DNA from: Copromyces sp. CBS 386.78 | Taxonomy: Eukaryota > Ascomycota > Sordariomycetes > Sordariales > Sordariaceae | Direction of reading: 5' to 3' | Length of the DNA: 64,000 nt | Assembly (NCBI GenBank): GCA_030685235.1 | Contig: MU839121.1 | Span: forward strand, 248,001-312,000 | In this document: positions 35,159 to 46,000 of the stretch, one piece after another | How the letters are laid out: every line of letters starts with the position of its first letter | How positions within the stretch are numbered: the first letter of the stretch is position 1 | Program-made: the position numbers and the translations under genes | The notes under the pieces: generated by a model | What the model was told of the DNA's origin: nothing | Seen by the model: the letters and a program-made list of their open reading frames with translations, nothing else | The model's database searches: none

Positions 35159-35262
35159 CAGGAATTTCCCCTGATAATGTATGCACCTGAAAGTGCATAA
35201 GTGCCTCTAAATGCATACAAAGTGCCGTCCCGGATTACATGCATTATCAGGGGAAATTCCTG
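35159..35262. mobile_element. 104-bp miniature inverted-repeat element with TA target duplication
   Basis: Perfect 21-bp terminal inverted repeats (CAGGAATTTCCCCTGATAAT + G) enclose about 62 bp and are bounded by TA on both sides (35157-35158, 35263-35264). The TA target and CAGG terminus suggest a Tc1/mariner-type non-autonomous element. It is far below the length needed for RIP and is unmutated. Confidence 0.85.
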
Positions 35263-35269
35263 TAACTAA

Positions 35270-35480
35270 CCACTCACTCACTTACTCATTTACTCGCTCA
35301 CTCACTCACTCACTCAGTGTACGAACCGAACGAACCGAACCGAACTGAACTGAACCGAACTGAAGCAAAGCAAAGCAAAGCCACTTACGGAGCCGAGTTG
35401 ACCAAGTATATAATGGAACAAAGTAAGTAGACTACTTAGTTACTTACTTACTTAGATTACTTACTGGATTGGTTGGTTAA
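35270..35480. repeat. Microsatellite cluster: (CACT)n, (CCGAA/CTGAA)n, (CTTA)n
   Basis: Successive tandem tracts: CACTCACTCACTTACT at 35271-35314, a pentamer GAACC/GAACT tract at 35326-35361, AGCAAAGCAAAGC at about 35364-35380, and CTTACTTACTTACTTA at about 35438-35455. No gene seen. Confidence 0.8.
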
Positions 35481-35603
35481 GCTATGCATGCATGGATGGA
35501 CTACTCACTTACCGAACAGTTCATTTGTTCCTTCACAACTTTGAAGTACACCATCACTATCAAATGTCTATTCATTCATTCATCTTTTGATCCTCTCTAT
35601 AGC

Positions 35604-35680
35604 CATTCGTCTTCTCATTCGTCTTCTCATTCGCCTTCTCATTCGTCCACTCATTCGTCTTCTCATTCGTCCATCCATTC
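35604..35680. repeat. 12-bp minisatellite (CATTCGTCTTCT)n
   Basis: About six imperfect copies of a 12-bp unit. ORFs in both directions simply translate the repeat. Flanked downstream by a GTACCT repeat (35698-35717) and an AAAAAG-rich purine run to 35760. Confidence 0.8.
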
Positions 35681-35926
35681 ACTCGTATCATCGGACGGTA
35701 CTGTACCTGTACCTGTACCGAAAAAGAAGAAGAAAAAAGAAAAAAAGAAAGAAAAAAAACAGCAATGTAGTGAGCAGTGTTACAACGCCCAAACACTGGA
35801 ATAGTGCATAGCTAGCTAGGTATACGTAACCTCCAATCAGGGTATCAAGAAAAAAAAATACACAAATGGTTTCGATGCCTGCCTCAGTGCCTAGTGCCTT
35901 GGCTGTCTGTCTCCCATCAGGACCAG

Positions 35927-35967
35927 GTCCAGTCCAGTCCAGTCCAGTCCAGTCCAGTCCAGTCCAG
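35927..35967. repeat. Pentanucleotide microsatellite (GTCCA)8
   Basis: Eight near-perfect GTCCA units. Located about 110 bp downstream of the stop codon of the minus-strand ORF ending at 36081, so probably in its 3' UTR or spacer. Confidence 0.85.
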
Positions 35968-36080
35968 CCGTCCTCCTCCGGTTGTCTCAACACAACATCT
36001 CTCCCCTCAAACTGCTCATCTCATCTCAACTCAGTAATCCCAAGCTCAGCAGGCAAAAGCAAGCCGAGCAAGCCAAACAC

Positions 36081-36926
36081 CTAATCCGGCCCCGACCCTC
36101 TTCCCGACCAACTCGAGATATACCCCTCACCTCCCTCCTGCCCGTATGTCGGTCCACCATCGGCGAGTGAAAAACTGGAGAGGTATTCCACTTCAAAGTC
36201 CACATCTTGCTGACTTTGGCTTCGTCCTCGCACTCGTGAACGAGAACGTGATCGTCGTCGGCGTCGAGGCGGTTGATATTCCGAGTAATCGGACTCGTAT
36301 TCGTAGACGTAGTCTGAGCCTTCGTAGTGGAGTTGCTGATTATATTCATCTTCATCGTCTTCGGATGGTGATTCTGATGATGGTGATTCTGATGATGGTG
36401 ATGATGATGATTCGGGCTCGGGTTCGGGGCCGGATTGATCATCGTCGGCATCTTCTTCTTCGATCTCGGGTTCGGGGCCGGATTGATCTTCATCGTCGGC
36501 ATCTTCTTCGATGTCACTGAGTTCGTGCTCTTGGCGTTCGTGCTGGTGTTGTTGTCCATGCTTATAGCCGTGTTCTTCTGCTTCCTCGCTCAAGAGTCCG
36601 CTTCCGTCTTCATCGTCGTCGTCGTCGTCGTCCACAACAAACTCAGACAAGAACCACGCCGCAGACCCCGAAATCAACACCACAACCGCTCCCATAACCA
36701 AACTCAACACCGTTTCGCCAATCTGACTAAACAGGCCAAGTCTGAGAAGAGTCTCCCACATCATAGCTGTCACGATAGCCCGACGCATAACCTTCTTCAC
36801 CACTTCCCCATACCGCAGCCAGTATATTTCGGCTTCATTCTCGACTCTCATCTTCCACTCCCCCCAACTGCCCTTTTTCACCCCTTGACTCCAAAAATCC
36901 TTGGCCCACTCCTCATTCGTCGTCAT
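36081..36926 (-). CDS. Acidic, single-span membrane protein (hypothetical) or C-terminal extension of the J-domain protein
   Basis: 281 residues from the ATG at 36926 (MTTNEEWAKDF). A Trp-rich N-terminus and a weakly hydrophobic helix (about 50-66) precede a clear membrane span near residues 72-97 (LSLVMGAVVVLISGSAAWF). Then come a run of seven Asp, a long Glu/Asp/Ser/Pro tract with repeats (DQSGPEPE twice; SPSSESPSSESPSE), a Tyr-rich segment, and an Arg/Ser stretch (PPRRRRRSRSRSR) near residues 210-225. I do not recognise the family. The reading frame is open upstream without a stop for 22 codons to the TGA of the J-domain ORF and is in the same frame as it. It could therefore be a separate tandem gene with a very short 66-bp spacer, or the tail of a longer protein reached by stop-codon readthrough or unrecognised splicing. 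Confidence 0.6.
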   Translation of the reverse strand: MTTNEEWAKDFWSQGVKKGSWGEWKMRVENEAEIYWLRYGEVVKKVMRRAIVTAMMWETLLRLGLFSQIGETVLSLVMGAVVVLISGSAAWFLSEFVVDDDDDDDEDGSGLLSEEAEEHGYKHGQQHQHERQEHELSDIEEDADDEDQSGPEPEIEEEDADDDQSGPEPEPESSSSPSSESPSSESPSEDDEDEYNQQLHYEGSDYVYEYESDYSEYQPPRRRRRSRSRSRVRGRSQSQQDVDFEVEYLSSFSLADGGPTYGQEGGEGYISSWSGRGSGPD

Positions 36927-36992
36927 CCGCCCACTCGTACCCAAACCAGTTTTCCTCTTGTTAAAGCGGTTGTAACGGGCACCGCCATACAG

Positions 36993-39900
36993 TCACGTCC
37001 CACCGCCCGTTCCATCTCCCGCCGTCACGGAAGCAGCACCACCAGTACTCTTGACCCTCTCCTTCCATAGCGCAAACTCCATCACGTGAATCTCGTGCGC
37101 ATCGCGGGCTTGAGCCCACTTCTGCATCACCGACTTGTCCTCTTCCATCCACGCCAGATACTCCAACAATTCCTTGTCGCCCATCTGGGTGACCCACGCA
37201 GCGCCCCTCTGCTCGTTCTTGATCTTGCGAGCGGCGAAGTGATCGACCACGCGCCCGTTGAAGAAGTTGAAGGCTTGGATGTACTTCATGAACTGATCGG
37301 CGTACAACCCCCATTGCGCAGCCGTCATACGACTGGGGGTTGCCAACGCGGCCGGTGGATTGGGCGCCTTGGGCGGGGTGGGGAAGTTGATGTTCTTCGG
37401 CTTGATCTTTTCGCGCTCGAAGGGCGGAAGCTTAGCCGACGCCCTGGATTCAAAGGGAAGATTGGACTTGAGGTCCGCCGAGAACGAGTTGAGGCCTGTG
37501 CCGGGGTTGACGAGTTTTTCGACGTCAAAGTTCCCGAAAATGGGGCGAAGGTCGCTGTCCTCTGAGCCGGCGTTGGCAACGGGGATGGTAGGTTGGTGCG
37601 TGGCGTTGGCAGCACTGCTGCTGCGGCGTGAGCTAGTGCCGTTGTTGAGGTTGCCGGAGCGCCATTCAGGTTTGGATGGCTCCAAGTTGACATTGCGCGC
37701 GCCGGCCCCGTTCATGTTGACGATTGTGGGAATGCCATGAGCAGGAGTCGGAGGCGGCGCGGCAGGAGGAACAGCGTGTGCCGGAGTAGGTGGCGGGGGA
37801 GGATCGTCGATATCCATCGCCATAGGGCTAGGCGCTCCATTGATGCCACTTTCATCGACACCAGCTGCCGAGTTGGACCTGCTCTTTCCGTCGCTGCTGC
37901 TGGTCTCCTCCTCATCAACCAAGCCAGCAGTGCCCGCAGTCATCTTTACCGGCGGCCTCGGCTTCCGGATTGGTCGCACATTTCTCGTAGGCGAAGTCGA
38001 TGATTTCTTGGCCGTCGGGGGCGGAACAAAGGTATGCGGACCGAATTCTGCTTGCCATTGACCGGCGTCAAAGGCACTTGGCTTCTTACCTGTATCGTGT
38101 GCCTCGCTCGGCGGTCGAGTTGCGCCGGTGACTGATTCGTTGGAAGACGTGTATGTGTTTTTGAGGGGCGATTGGCGTCCGCGGGGGACCGAGCGTGCTC
38201 GTTGCTTTGCGCGCGAAAAGGCGTCAGCTCCGGGAATGGTGGTCGATCCACCGGCGTTGAACTGAAATCCTGCACCAACCTTTTCCTGGTCCACAAAGCT
38301 GGCGTTGATATTATGAACGCCACTCCGGGTAAAGTCGGGTGTTGTTGCCTGGGGCTTCTGGGTGTATCCATCGTCGTCGGGGACGGTGAAACTATTGGGG
38401 TAAACGTTGTTAGTCGCTCGCTGCTTTTGGACCCTGTTGTGCACGTTGGTCTTCCTGGGCGAGAGGGGGTTGTCGGTCGGCTTTATTATATGCTGTCTCC
38501 GTGAATGCATCTTACGCCTTCCCAGGAGAAGCTGCAGCTGGTCGTGCATATCCTTCTCAAAGGAAGATATGTCCCCGGAGGTCGACTGATCTCCACTCGG
38601 AGTTTTCCTGCCATGAGACTCCCGGTTATTTGCCGTATCTTCATGAGCTCTTCCGCGGTAACTTCCCGCGCCGGCATGACTGAAGACATGCGGCGGTCGA
38701 ATCTTGCTGGGTTGACCGAAAGAGGATGTTGACTTGAAGTATTCATCGGGTTTAAAGAAAGGAGATGGAGCGTACACTTTGGGGCCATCCTGCGCTGATT
38801 CTGCGGTTCCGGGTTGAGCTTCGAAATCGTTAGCCACTGTACGTTACCATACAGACAAAGCTGACATACCGTTCGGGTTGCTCCTCATAGATGAGCTGGA
38901 CGCGCGCGGCGTGGGGTTGGCTGCTGTATTGGGTGCTGACCTGGGTTCAGCTTCCTGGGCATAGTATCGCGCGCTGGCTCGCGGCTCAGCTTTCGAGGTT
39001 CCAGAGGATGTGGTCCCGCCGTTGGCCGCCTTCCCGAAGCTGTTGGACTCACCGACACTAGCGCTGCGTTGTCGCGACGGGCGCGGAGGGGGCACCTCTT
39101 CCTCGGATTCCTGACGGGAGGGGTCTTTCATGGACTTTGCCCTGTTTACGTTGGCTCCTTCAAAGGGGTTGAACTTTTCGCCGATATGGGAGGCGTAGGG
39201 GGTCCGTTGTCTGGTGTCCAAGTATGTCTCGCTAAACTTGTCGGTCAAAGGGTCAACCGGGGTGGGAGTCGATTGTGGGCGTGATTTCCTGATGTTAGCG
39301 GCGGTATCCTCAAACATGTCGTTCGTGGCCGTATAGTGGGCGCTGGAAGTGTAGTTATGTCTCGACACAGATGGCTCGTCGCCCCCTGGGGAATCCGGTG
39401 AATAGCCAGCCCGTCTGGTGGTGGTACCAAAGGCAGCATCTGCACGACGAGCCTGGCCCGCGGTCCGTGGTGGTACTGGAGGCGGCGGCTCCCTCCTGGC
39501 ACTTTCTGTGCGTTCGGTCCGTTCCGTTCGTGCTGACGCATAACCCGACGACTTTGGGGTTGACGAAGATGTCTGGCCTGTCTTGGTGCTTGACCGCATA
39601 GCATCCCATGCGCGCAGGTTATCGGCAGCGGATGCCGTTTTTGGCGGGGGTGGGCGTGAAGATGATGAGGAGGAGGATGGGGTCCCCCAAGCCGAATAGC
39701 GTGCGTGTGCCGAGGGACCTGGATCAGCACGAGATGGCATATGAGGGGTTCGTCGTGTAGGGGGAGCGCCATATCTGTCCGCCATTTCGGCCGAAACGTT
39801 GGAGTAGGGGTTGCCGCGGTGGCCAGAAGCTCCTTGATACCTGTTCGTAGAAGAAGCTGGACCTCGTTTTCGGTAGGCATCGTACTTGGCCTTCATGGAT

Positions 39901-40097
39901 GGGTCGGTAAGGACCTCATGAGCGGCTTGGATGTGGATGAACCTATCCTTGGCCTCGTCCTCTTTTCCTGGGTTGCGATCCGGGTGGTATTTGAGGGCAA
40001 GTTTCTTGAACTGCTTCTTCACCTCGGCGGCATCTGCCGTTGAAGACAGCTCAAGGTCCGCATAGTAGTCGCGGTCGTAGTCCAGCTTAACTACCAT
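36993..40097 (-). CDS. J-domain (DnaJ/Hsp40-type) protein with long disordered middle and conserved C-terminal domain
   Basis: J-domain co-chaperones stimulate Hsp70 ATPase activity. The start is ATG at 40097 (MVVKLDYDRDYY). The open frame further upstream contains no ATG. The J domain occupies about residues 10-75, with the HPD signature at 38-40 (LALKYHPDRNPG) and ending near KAKYDAYRKRG. The next ~700 residues are Ser/Pro/Arg-rich and probably disordered. The last ~110 residues form a conserved helical region (TAAQWGLYADQFMKYI, then WVTQMGDKELLEYL) seen in long filamentous-fungal J proteins. One intron begins at 38869 (GTATGT). Acceptors at 38837, 38819 or 38801 all keep the frame; the 38801 CAG (69 nt, branch GCTAAC) gives 1011 residues. 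Local TGA at 36993 is followed in frame by another ORF. No zinc-finger (class A) region is present, so this is a class C-type J protein. Confidence 0.85.
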
Positions 40098-41370
40098 TTT
40101 GACGGTGTTGTGATGTTGTTCGAAGGTGCAGAGAATCCTTGCATGCCACAGCGTCGCGTATATGTCGAAAAGACCGGCTGTGAAGAGCGATGGAGCGAGC
40201 AGCAGAGATGATGCAAAATCGATCGAAAGCGGGGGAAGGTGGTCGGTTGCGAGCGAACAAGGGTGCGTATTTGGAATGTTTTCTTTGCTAGCGAAAGGCA
40301 ATGTCTGGGTGTGTTGGACAGGTTGATGTTGTTTCCCTGGCGCAGGGAGAGTAGCGTCTGCAGGTCGCGTGTTCACCTACAAGAGTGTCGGGCACGAATG
40401 ACAAGTCGGGTGGGTGAAATCTCCGGCGCCATCAACGAGCGAATGAGTTGGTTGTCTGGAGGAGAAGAAGAACTGGTTAGGCTGACGGGTTGTTCCATTC
40501 CAGGCTGTGCAAGTGGTCGAAGTTCAGGGCTGCGTCACTGGCCAGGGCTTGGATGGGCTGGTCAGGATGCGTGCGGGGCAGGCAGGGCAGGGCAGGGCAG
40601 GCAGTCGGTAAGCAAGTTGGAAGTCCCGTCTTCCCGTCTGTCGAAGCGTGACCTACGGGGTGCAGCGTGGAAGCATGTGTTGAAAGACGCAAGAACCAGA
40701 CGCGATTATTGAGTCGTGTTGGTAGTAGTTGTTGCTTCTGGAAAGAAACAAACGCCGACATCAAAAACACAATTGCCCTCTCTAACAGCTTGCAGAAGGG
40801 CTGCAGTGCAGTGCAGTACTGTAACCCAGGCCGCTTCTAATGTCGTACAGACGGCTTTGAAGGCTGTATTCAAATTGAGGAGGGCAATAAGGTCTCTCAG
40901 CAGGGCCCTGTGCCTACAGGTTCAGGTGGGTCATCCCCCCGAACTTGGGTGAAAGCAGGGGTTCTTGGTCGGGTGGCAAGACTTGGTCTCTTCACCACAG
41001 CAACCGCCGTCATGACCACGGCCGGACCTGCTTTAGCCAGGGGAAAAACTGACATTGATCCACAGGGTCACGCTTCAGTCAGCCTCAACTGATAACCGCC
41101 TGTGACCGCCTTGTTGTCTCGTGCTTCTGTGCTTTCGGTGTGGCTGACCATCATCTATGCCGAGGTATAGGGATCTATCCAAAATATGAACATGGAACCG
41201 TGGGCGAAATTACGAACCAAGGAATCTGCGAAAAGGTAGCTCCAGGTCCAGGTCCAGGTCTTAGCCCTATACTTAACCCTTGCCTTGACTACCGTAGTGG
41301 GAAAATAAGGGAGGCGGGAAGTCTTGTCAAGGTTGGCAAGGGGTAGAAGACTTGTCGTATCGGGAATCTT
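40098..41370. other. Upstream region of the J-domain gene, no other gene seen
   Basis: Normal composition, presumed promoter and 5' UTR of the minus-strand J-domain gene. Contains (GCAGG)n at about 40574-40606, GCAGTGCAGTGCAGT at about 40801 and a GGTCCA tandem at about 41240-41260. Short ORFs lack motifs. RIP-type composition begins near 41370. Confidence 0.5.
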
Positions 41371-42519
41371 TATCAAATGGGAATTCTTATTCGCTACGGT
41401 CGCTATAGATTAGTAACACCTTTAGCGAATAGATATAGGTCCAAATAGAGTGTACTAGAAAAGTTTTAATCATAAGAGGTCAGCTACTAAATACCAAATC
41501 GGTTTAGAAGAGTTCAATTATTTATAGTCCGTACTACCCTAAATCTACGAACGTACGGACATTTTCTTTCGAAGTATATACCACCAAACATAATTCGGAC
41601 ACTATAGAAAGACCCGCGCATAAACTAACCACGCTTATCAGGGGTAAAACACTAAATCCATCGCCGGCGCTATAAAAAAAAAGACAGTAAATAAAGAAAA
41701 AAAATAAAAAAAAATCCCCTTCAATAATAACCGGTACAATAAAGTGCCTTATACTCCTCCTATTAATCTATAGGCGATATACTACTACTACTAATATTTA
41801 ACGTACTTAATTCTATTAAATTATCTATTAAATTATTATTACTATTATATAAGCTATTAACTTAACTATTACCCGTACTACCCCGAATACCCCGATTACG
41901 ACCCCGGCCACGACTACGATTACAGCCCCGACTACGAATAGTAGCGGGAGTAAGGGAAGGGGAAAGGGAAATACCGGGGGGAGTAATAATAGTAATAGCG
42001 CGAATAAATGTAATATAACCGGGAATAAGGACCGGGGTAACCTTAAGAGGAGGAGGGAGAATAGTTTACTACTATTATTAATATTATTAAAGTTACTATT
42101 ATTACTAAACTTACTATTAAACTTATTACTATTATTATTATTATTACTATTACTATTACTATTACTACTACTACTACTATTATTACTACTATTATTAAGC
42201 TTATTACTACTCTTATTACTACTCTTATTACTACTTTTTACGAATAGTATCTTACTATTTCCTCGCTTTCTCTAAAAATTTATCGCTTTCAAATTCTTAT
42301 TCCTTTCTTTATTTATTTTACTACTATTCGGTTTACTTTTTTATATTTTTAATTCGACGTCTCTTATCCTCTTTCTCCTATACTTCCTCGAACTATTGAA
42401 AATATTATTTTAATTAAAATATAAATAAGGGGGAAGACCGATAGGAACGGATAGAGCGAGCGGGTGAACGCTCTTCGGTAAAAATATTTAAAATACAATT
42501 AATCTTATAGAAAAACCGA
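41371..42519. other. RIP-mutated DNA left of element 3
   Basis: Sequence grades from weakly to strongly AT-biased. A tract rich in CCCCGACTACGA-like units (41869-41945) and a purine (GGGAAGGGGAAAGG) stretch precede a trinucleotide region of ACT/ATT/TTA units (42060-42235). It is likely the left part of whatever repeat element 3 entered; the right part would resume at 57990. No gene recognised. Confidence 0.4.
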
Positions 42520-42523
42520 ATAG

Positions 42524-43089
42524 TAATCTAGAGTGGAAAACACTACACAGGAAGAGAGACCAGCTCCCTACTACAAAAATACTAATTTAATTAATATAAA
42601 GATTATAAGAATTAATACCTTAAAGAGGAGAGTAGATCTGCTGTAAAATAAATCCTATCCGTAAAATGAAGACGAGGAGATCCTCACATACTAACTATCG
42701 ACTACCTAGAGGAGATCAGAGCTAATACTAAAGTATTATACTTTAATAGATTTTCGAAAAAGGTTGAGGGAGTAAATCTAGACGTTAATCTTTTTAAGAA
42801 GGGATTACGAAGTAAAGAAAGAATGAACTTAGTACGGGAAAACGAATCTAGGATTAGAATTCGAATATATTCTTCTAAGAAAGAGTATTATCTAGTCTAA
42901 ATTGTTTATCTCTTTTTTTAAATTTTCGAAGGAGATTCCTACTCCTTTTATTTTTAAAATTTAAATTTATAATTAATAGCACCTAATTAAGCAACTAATC
43001 TATTCTTATTTATAATAAATTACTTTACTCCTTTAATAACCTTATAATCTTTAGTTAAAGAAAAAAACGTGAAAAAATTCCCTAAATTA
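42524..43089 (-). repeat. Element 3 left (3') LTR
   Basis: 566 bp, partner of 57424-57989. The outer end retains C (GGAAAACACTACACAGG). The inner part is more mutated than the partner copy (AATTAAGCAACTAATCTATT against GACTGAGTAGCTAATCTGCT). The last ~33 bp are identical in both copies. Confidence 0.9.
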
Positions 43090-46000
43090 AACTTCCCTTT
43101 AAATTTGTAATAAGTCCTCCTTATAGATTTATTAAAAGAAAAAAAAATAGGATAAACGCTATAAATTTATTATAAAAGTAGTAGATCTAATATTAACTTC
43201 CCTTCGTCTCTATTAATTTCCTTTCTTACGCTTCTATTCGGCTAACCTTTTCTTCTCCTTTAACCGCGTTTTATACTTTCGAATTCTCGCCGCTATATAT
43301 TCTTAGGCCTAAATTATTTCAATTTTGCTTAAATATTAATATACAATTATTTTTAAATTTTTAAGTCTAAATTGTTTAGGCACGAAAATATTTAAGCGCT
43401 ACCCAATATTAAAGGAAGGAGAGTATTTATATTCTAATTTATACTTTTTCTTCTTAATTTAATTTATTACGTAGAAATTTCTATTTACCTTTATTTTTAT
43501 TAGGAATACGAAATAATTAGCGAATATTTTTTTAACTATAGTAAATTAAATATTTTTTCTTAATATTTACTTGCAATTTACCCTATCCTTCTTTATTTAA
43601 GGGGTAGTAAAGGGATTAGTCGTACTTAGGAACTAAACGGGTTAAAGTATATTTTAATGCGGTAAAGAGATTTATATACTTAATAGACTTTAAGTAAGAA
43701 TTTTTTACAAACTATAAACTAGCCTTCTCTTAGTTAATTATTATTGTACGGGCTTTTATTATATTTTAATCTAATTAGGGAGATTATAAAAAGCTTTTAA
43801 ATCTTTTATTTCTTCGAAGCGAATTGTCCTACTAATTATTATCGTATAATTATTAGGGTATTTTAGCTTACCTTAGTACTTCGGTTCGTTTTTAAATTTA
43901 AAAAAGTAGTAATTTTAAATATAGTAATAGAATTACTATTTTATTTCTAATATTATATAATTTCCTTTCTATTATTTAGTTTGTAGAGTATTATAAATAA
44001 TTTTTATCTATTATCGGATTATTATTTTTTCGACTTATTCTTTATTTTTAATCTAGCTATACACCTTCTAATAATTACTTTCCTCCTATAGACGAAAATA
44101 TTTATTAAGGCGTACAGAATAATTAATTTTTATCCCCTTATAATTAATTTTAATAAAAAAGATACGGGTAATTTTAAATACTTAAAGATTGTAAGTCTAC
44201 TAATAGTATTATAGTAGAAAAAATTCGTTAATTTACTATATTTATTTTAGGATCTTTAGTAAGCAATTTCCCTCCTTATCTATATATATATAGTTGTCTA
44301 CTATATACTAGAAATAAATACTCTTTATAATTTCCTTTCGGCTTTTATTATAAATATTATTATAATAGTACTATCCGAATTCTCTTTAATCGAAGATTAT
44401 TAAATTGAAATAAAATTTATAAATAATAGGAATATATTACTACTTTATCCTTCGGAAATTCTAATATAATTATATAGAGGAGGTCGGTAGTTAATTTCTA
44501 ACGGTAATCGGTTATACTTTTAATAGGATATAAATTATATCTTTAAAATCCCTTAAAAGTTAAAATAAGATTGTAATAATTAATATACCCTTAATCTAAT
44601 TTTTTATATTATATATATATTATAAATTAACGAGCCTTATTATAGTAAATTCCTAATTTATTAAAGGGGTATCCTCTTTCGTATTATAACCGCTAAGGGC
44701 CTTAAGCGGATCTTTATTAATTGCGCGCTAATAGGATACTTTATTTTATAATAATATAGTAACGTTAAAGATAAGAGAGTTTTTTATATTAATTTCACTA
44801 TTTTTAAAAACGCGGACGAATTTCCAATTAATATTTAAATAGTATTCTTTAGGCGGCTGATTTTTTACGCAAAGGGGGTAGACTTCTCCGAATTTAGGCT
44901 ATTAGGCTAGCTAATTCTAAATCTCCCAATTTTAGCGTATAAGGGCTTTATAGACAATACGGTAAATATTTTTAAGAAAATTATAATACGAAGTTTATAG
45001 GAGTAGAGGACCCTTTAGGATAGGGGTAATAGGTGAAGAGACGACGGGTAAAGAAAGTATTATAATAGGTTTATTAAAGAAAAAAAAAAATCTTTAATAG
45101 TTAAACTAGGAGGGGCAGAAAAAAGTATTTGGAAATCTAGTATAAATAGGTTATTAAAGGTAGAGATCTAGAAGAAGAAATCTGGTAAGGGAAGGCCGTT
45201 CTCTTATAAATAGCTAGCAAGCTTTAAAATTTAATTTCCTCCTTTCTCTAGGAGGCTATAATCTCCTATATAAGCATTTTCCTTTCTAAATAATTATTAT
45301 ATACTATATCTCGTCCTTAAATAAAATAAAGGGGATAAAAAAAAAATCTTTTTAAAGGGGTTTAAAAAGGAGGGTATTTAAATAGAATTTTGAGGTCGGA
45401 GCTGTTTATCGAAGTATTTCCTAGCGTAAAATTAGTAGAAGAATACCTTTAGTCTTATTTACTAGCTTAGGCTAATATTTATTTAAATTTTAAATTATTA
45501 AACTTTTTTAAGGAAGGTATAGGGTAGTAATTTTTCGTTTAATATTTTTCTTTCCGCTTTATTATCCCTTTCGTAATTGGGGGGAGATTAAGTAATTAAA
45601 ACGGGGGAATTTTATACTTAGTTATTTATTTGGCAATACCTTTTTACTAAGTAATAATTATAAATAATACTTCGTAGGGGGAGTTCCTTCTCTTTTTTTT
45701 CTTTTGTTCAAGGGTTTAAATCTCTTTTCTAACTACAATAATAATATAAACCGCAAGCCGCTCCTTCTATCTTAATACCCTTTCTTCCCTTACTACCCTA
45801 ATTAGTTATTAAGATTTTTAGGTATGTAATTAAATTAATCTTTAATTTCCTCTTAATTAATATATACTAATTAAATATAAAAGATCTTCGATTCCTACCT
45901 CTTTTTTAATTTTTCCTATAATTTATATTATTATTATTGTTTTACTTAAATTTTTTTTTATATTAGTATTATATTTTTATTTTCAATTTCTTTTTTACTT

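Noticed and set aside
37325..38371. Minus- and plus-strand ORFs of 100-160 codons overlapping the J-domain gene
   Set aside because: Alternative-frame shadows in a GC-rich low-complexity coding region.
40574..40606. GCAGG tandem upstream of the J-domain gene as a regulatory site
   Set aside because: A short microsatellite; nothing in the sequence ties it to regulation.
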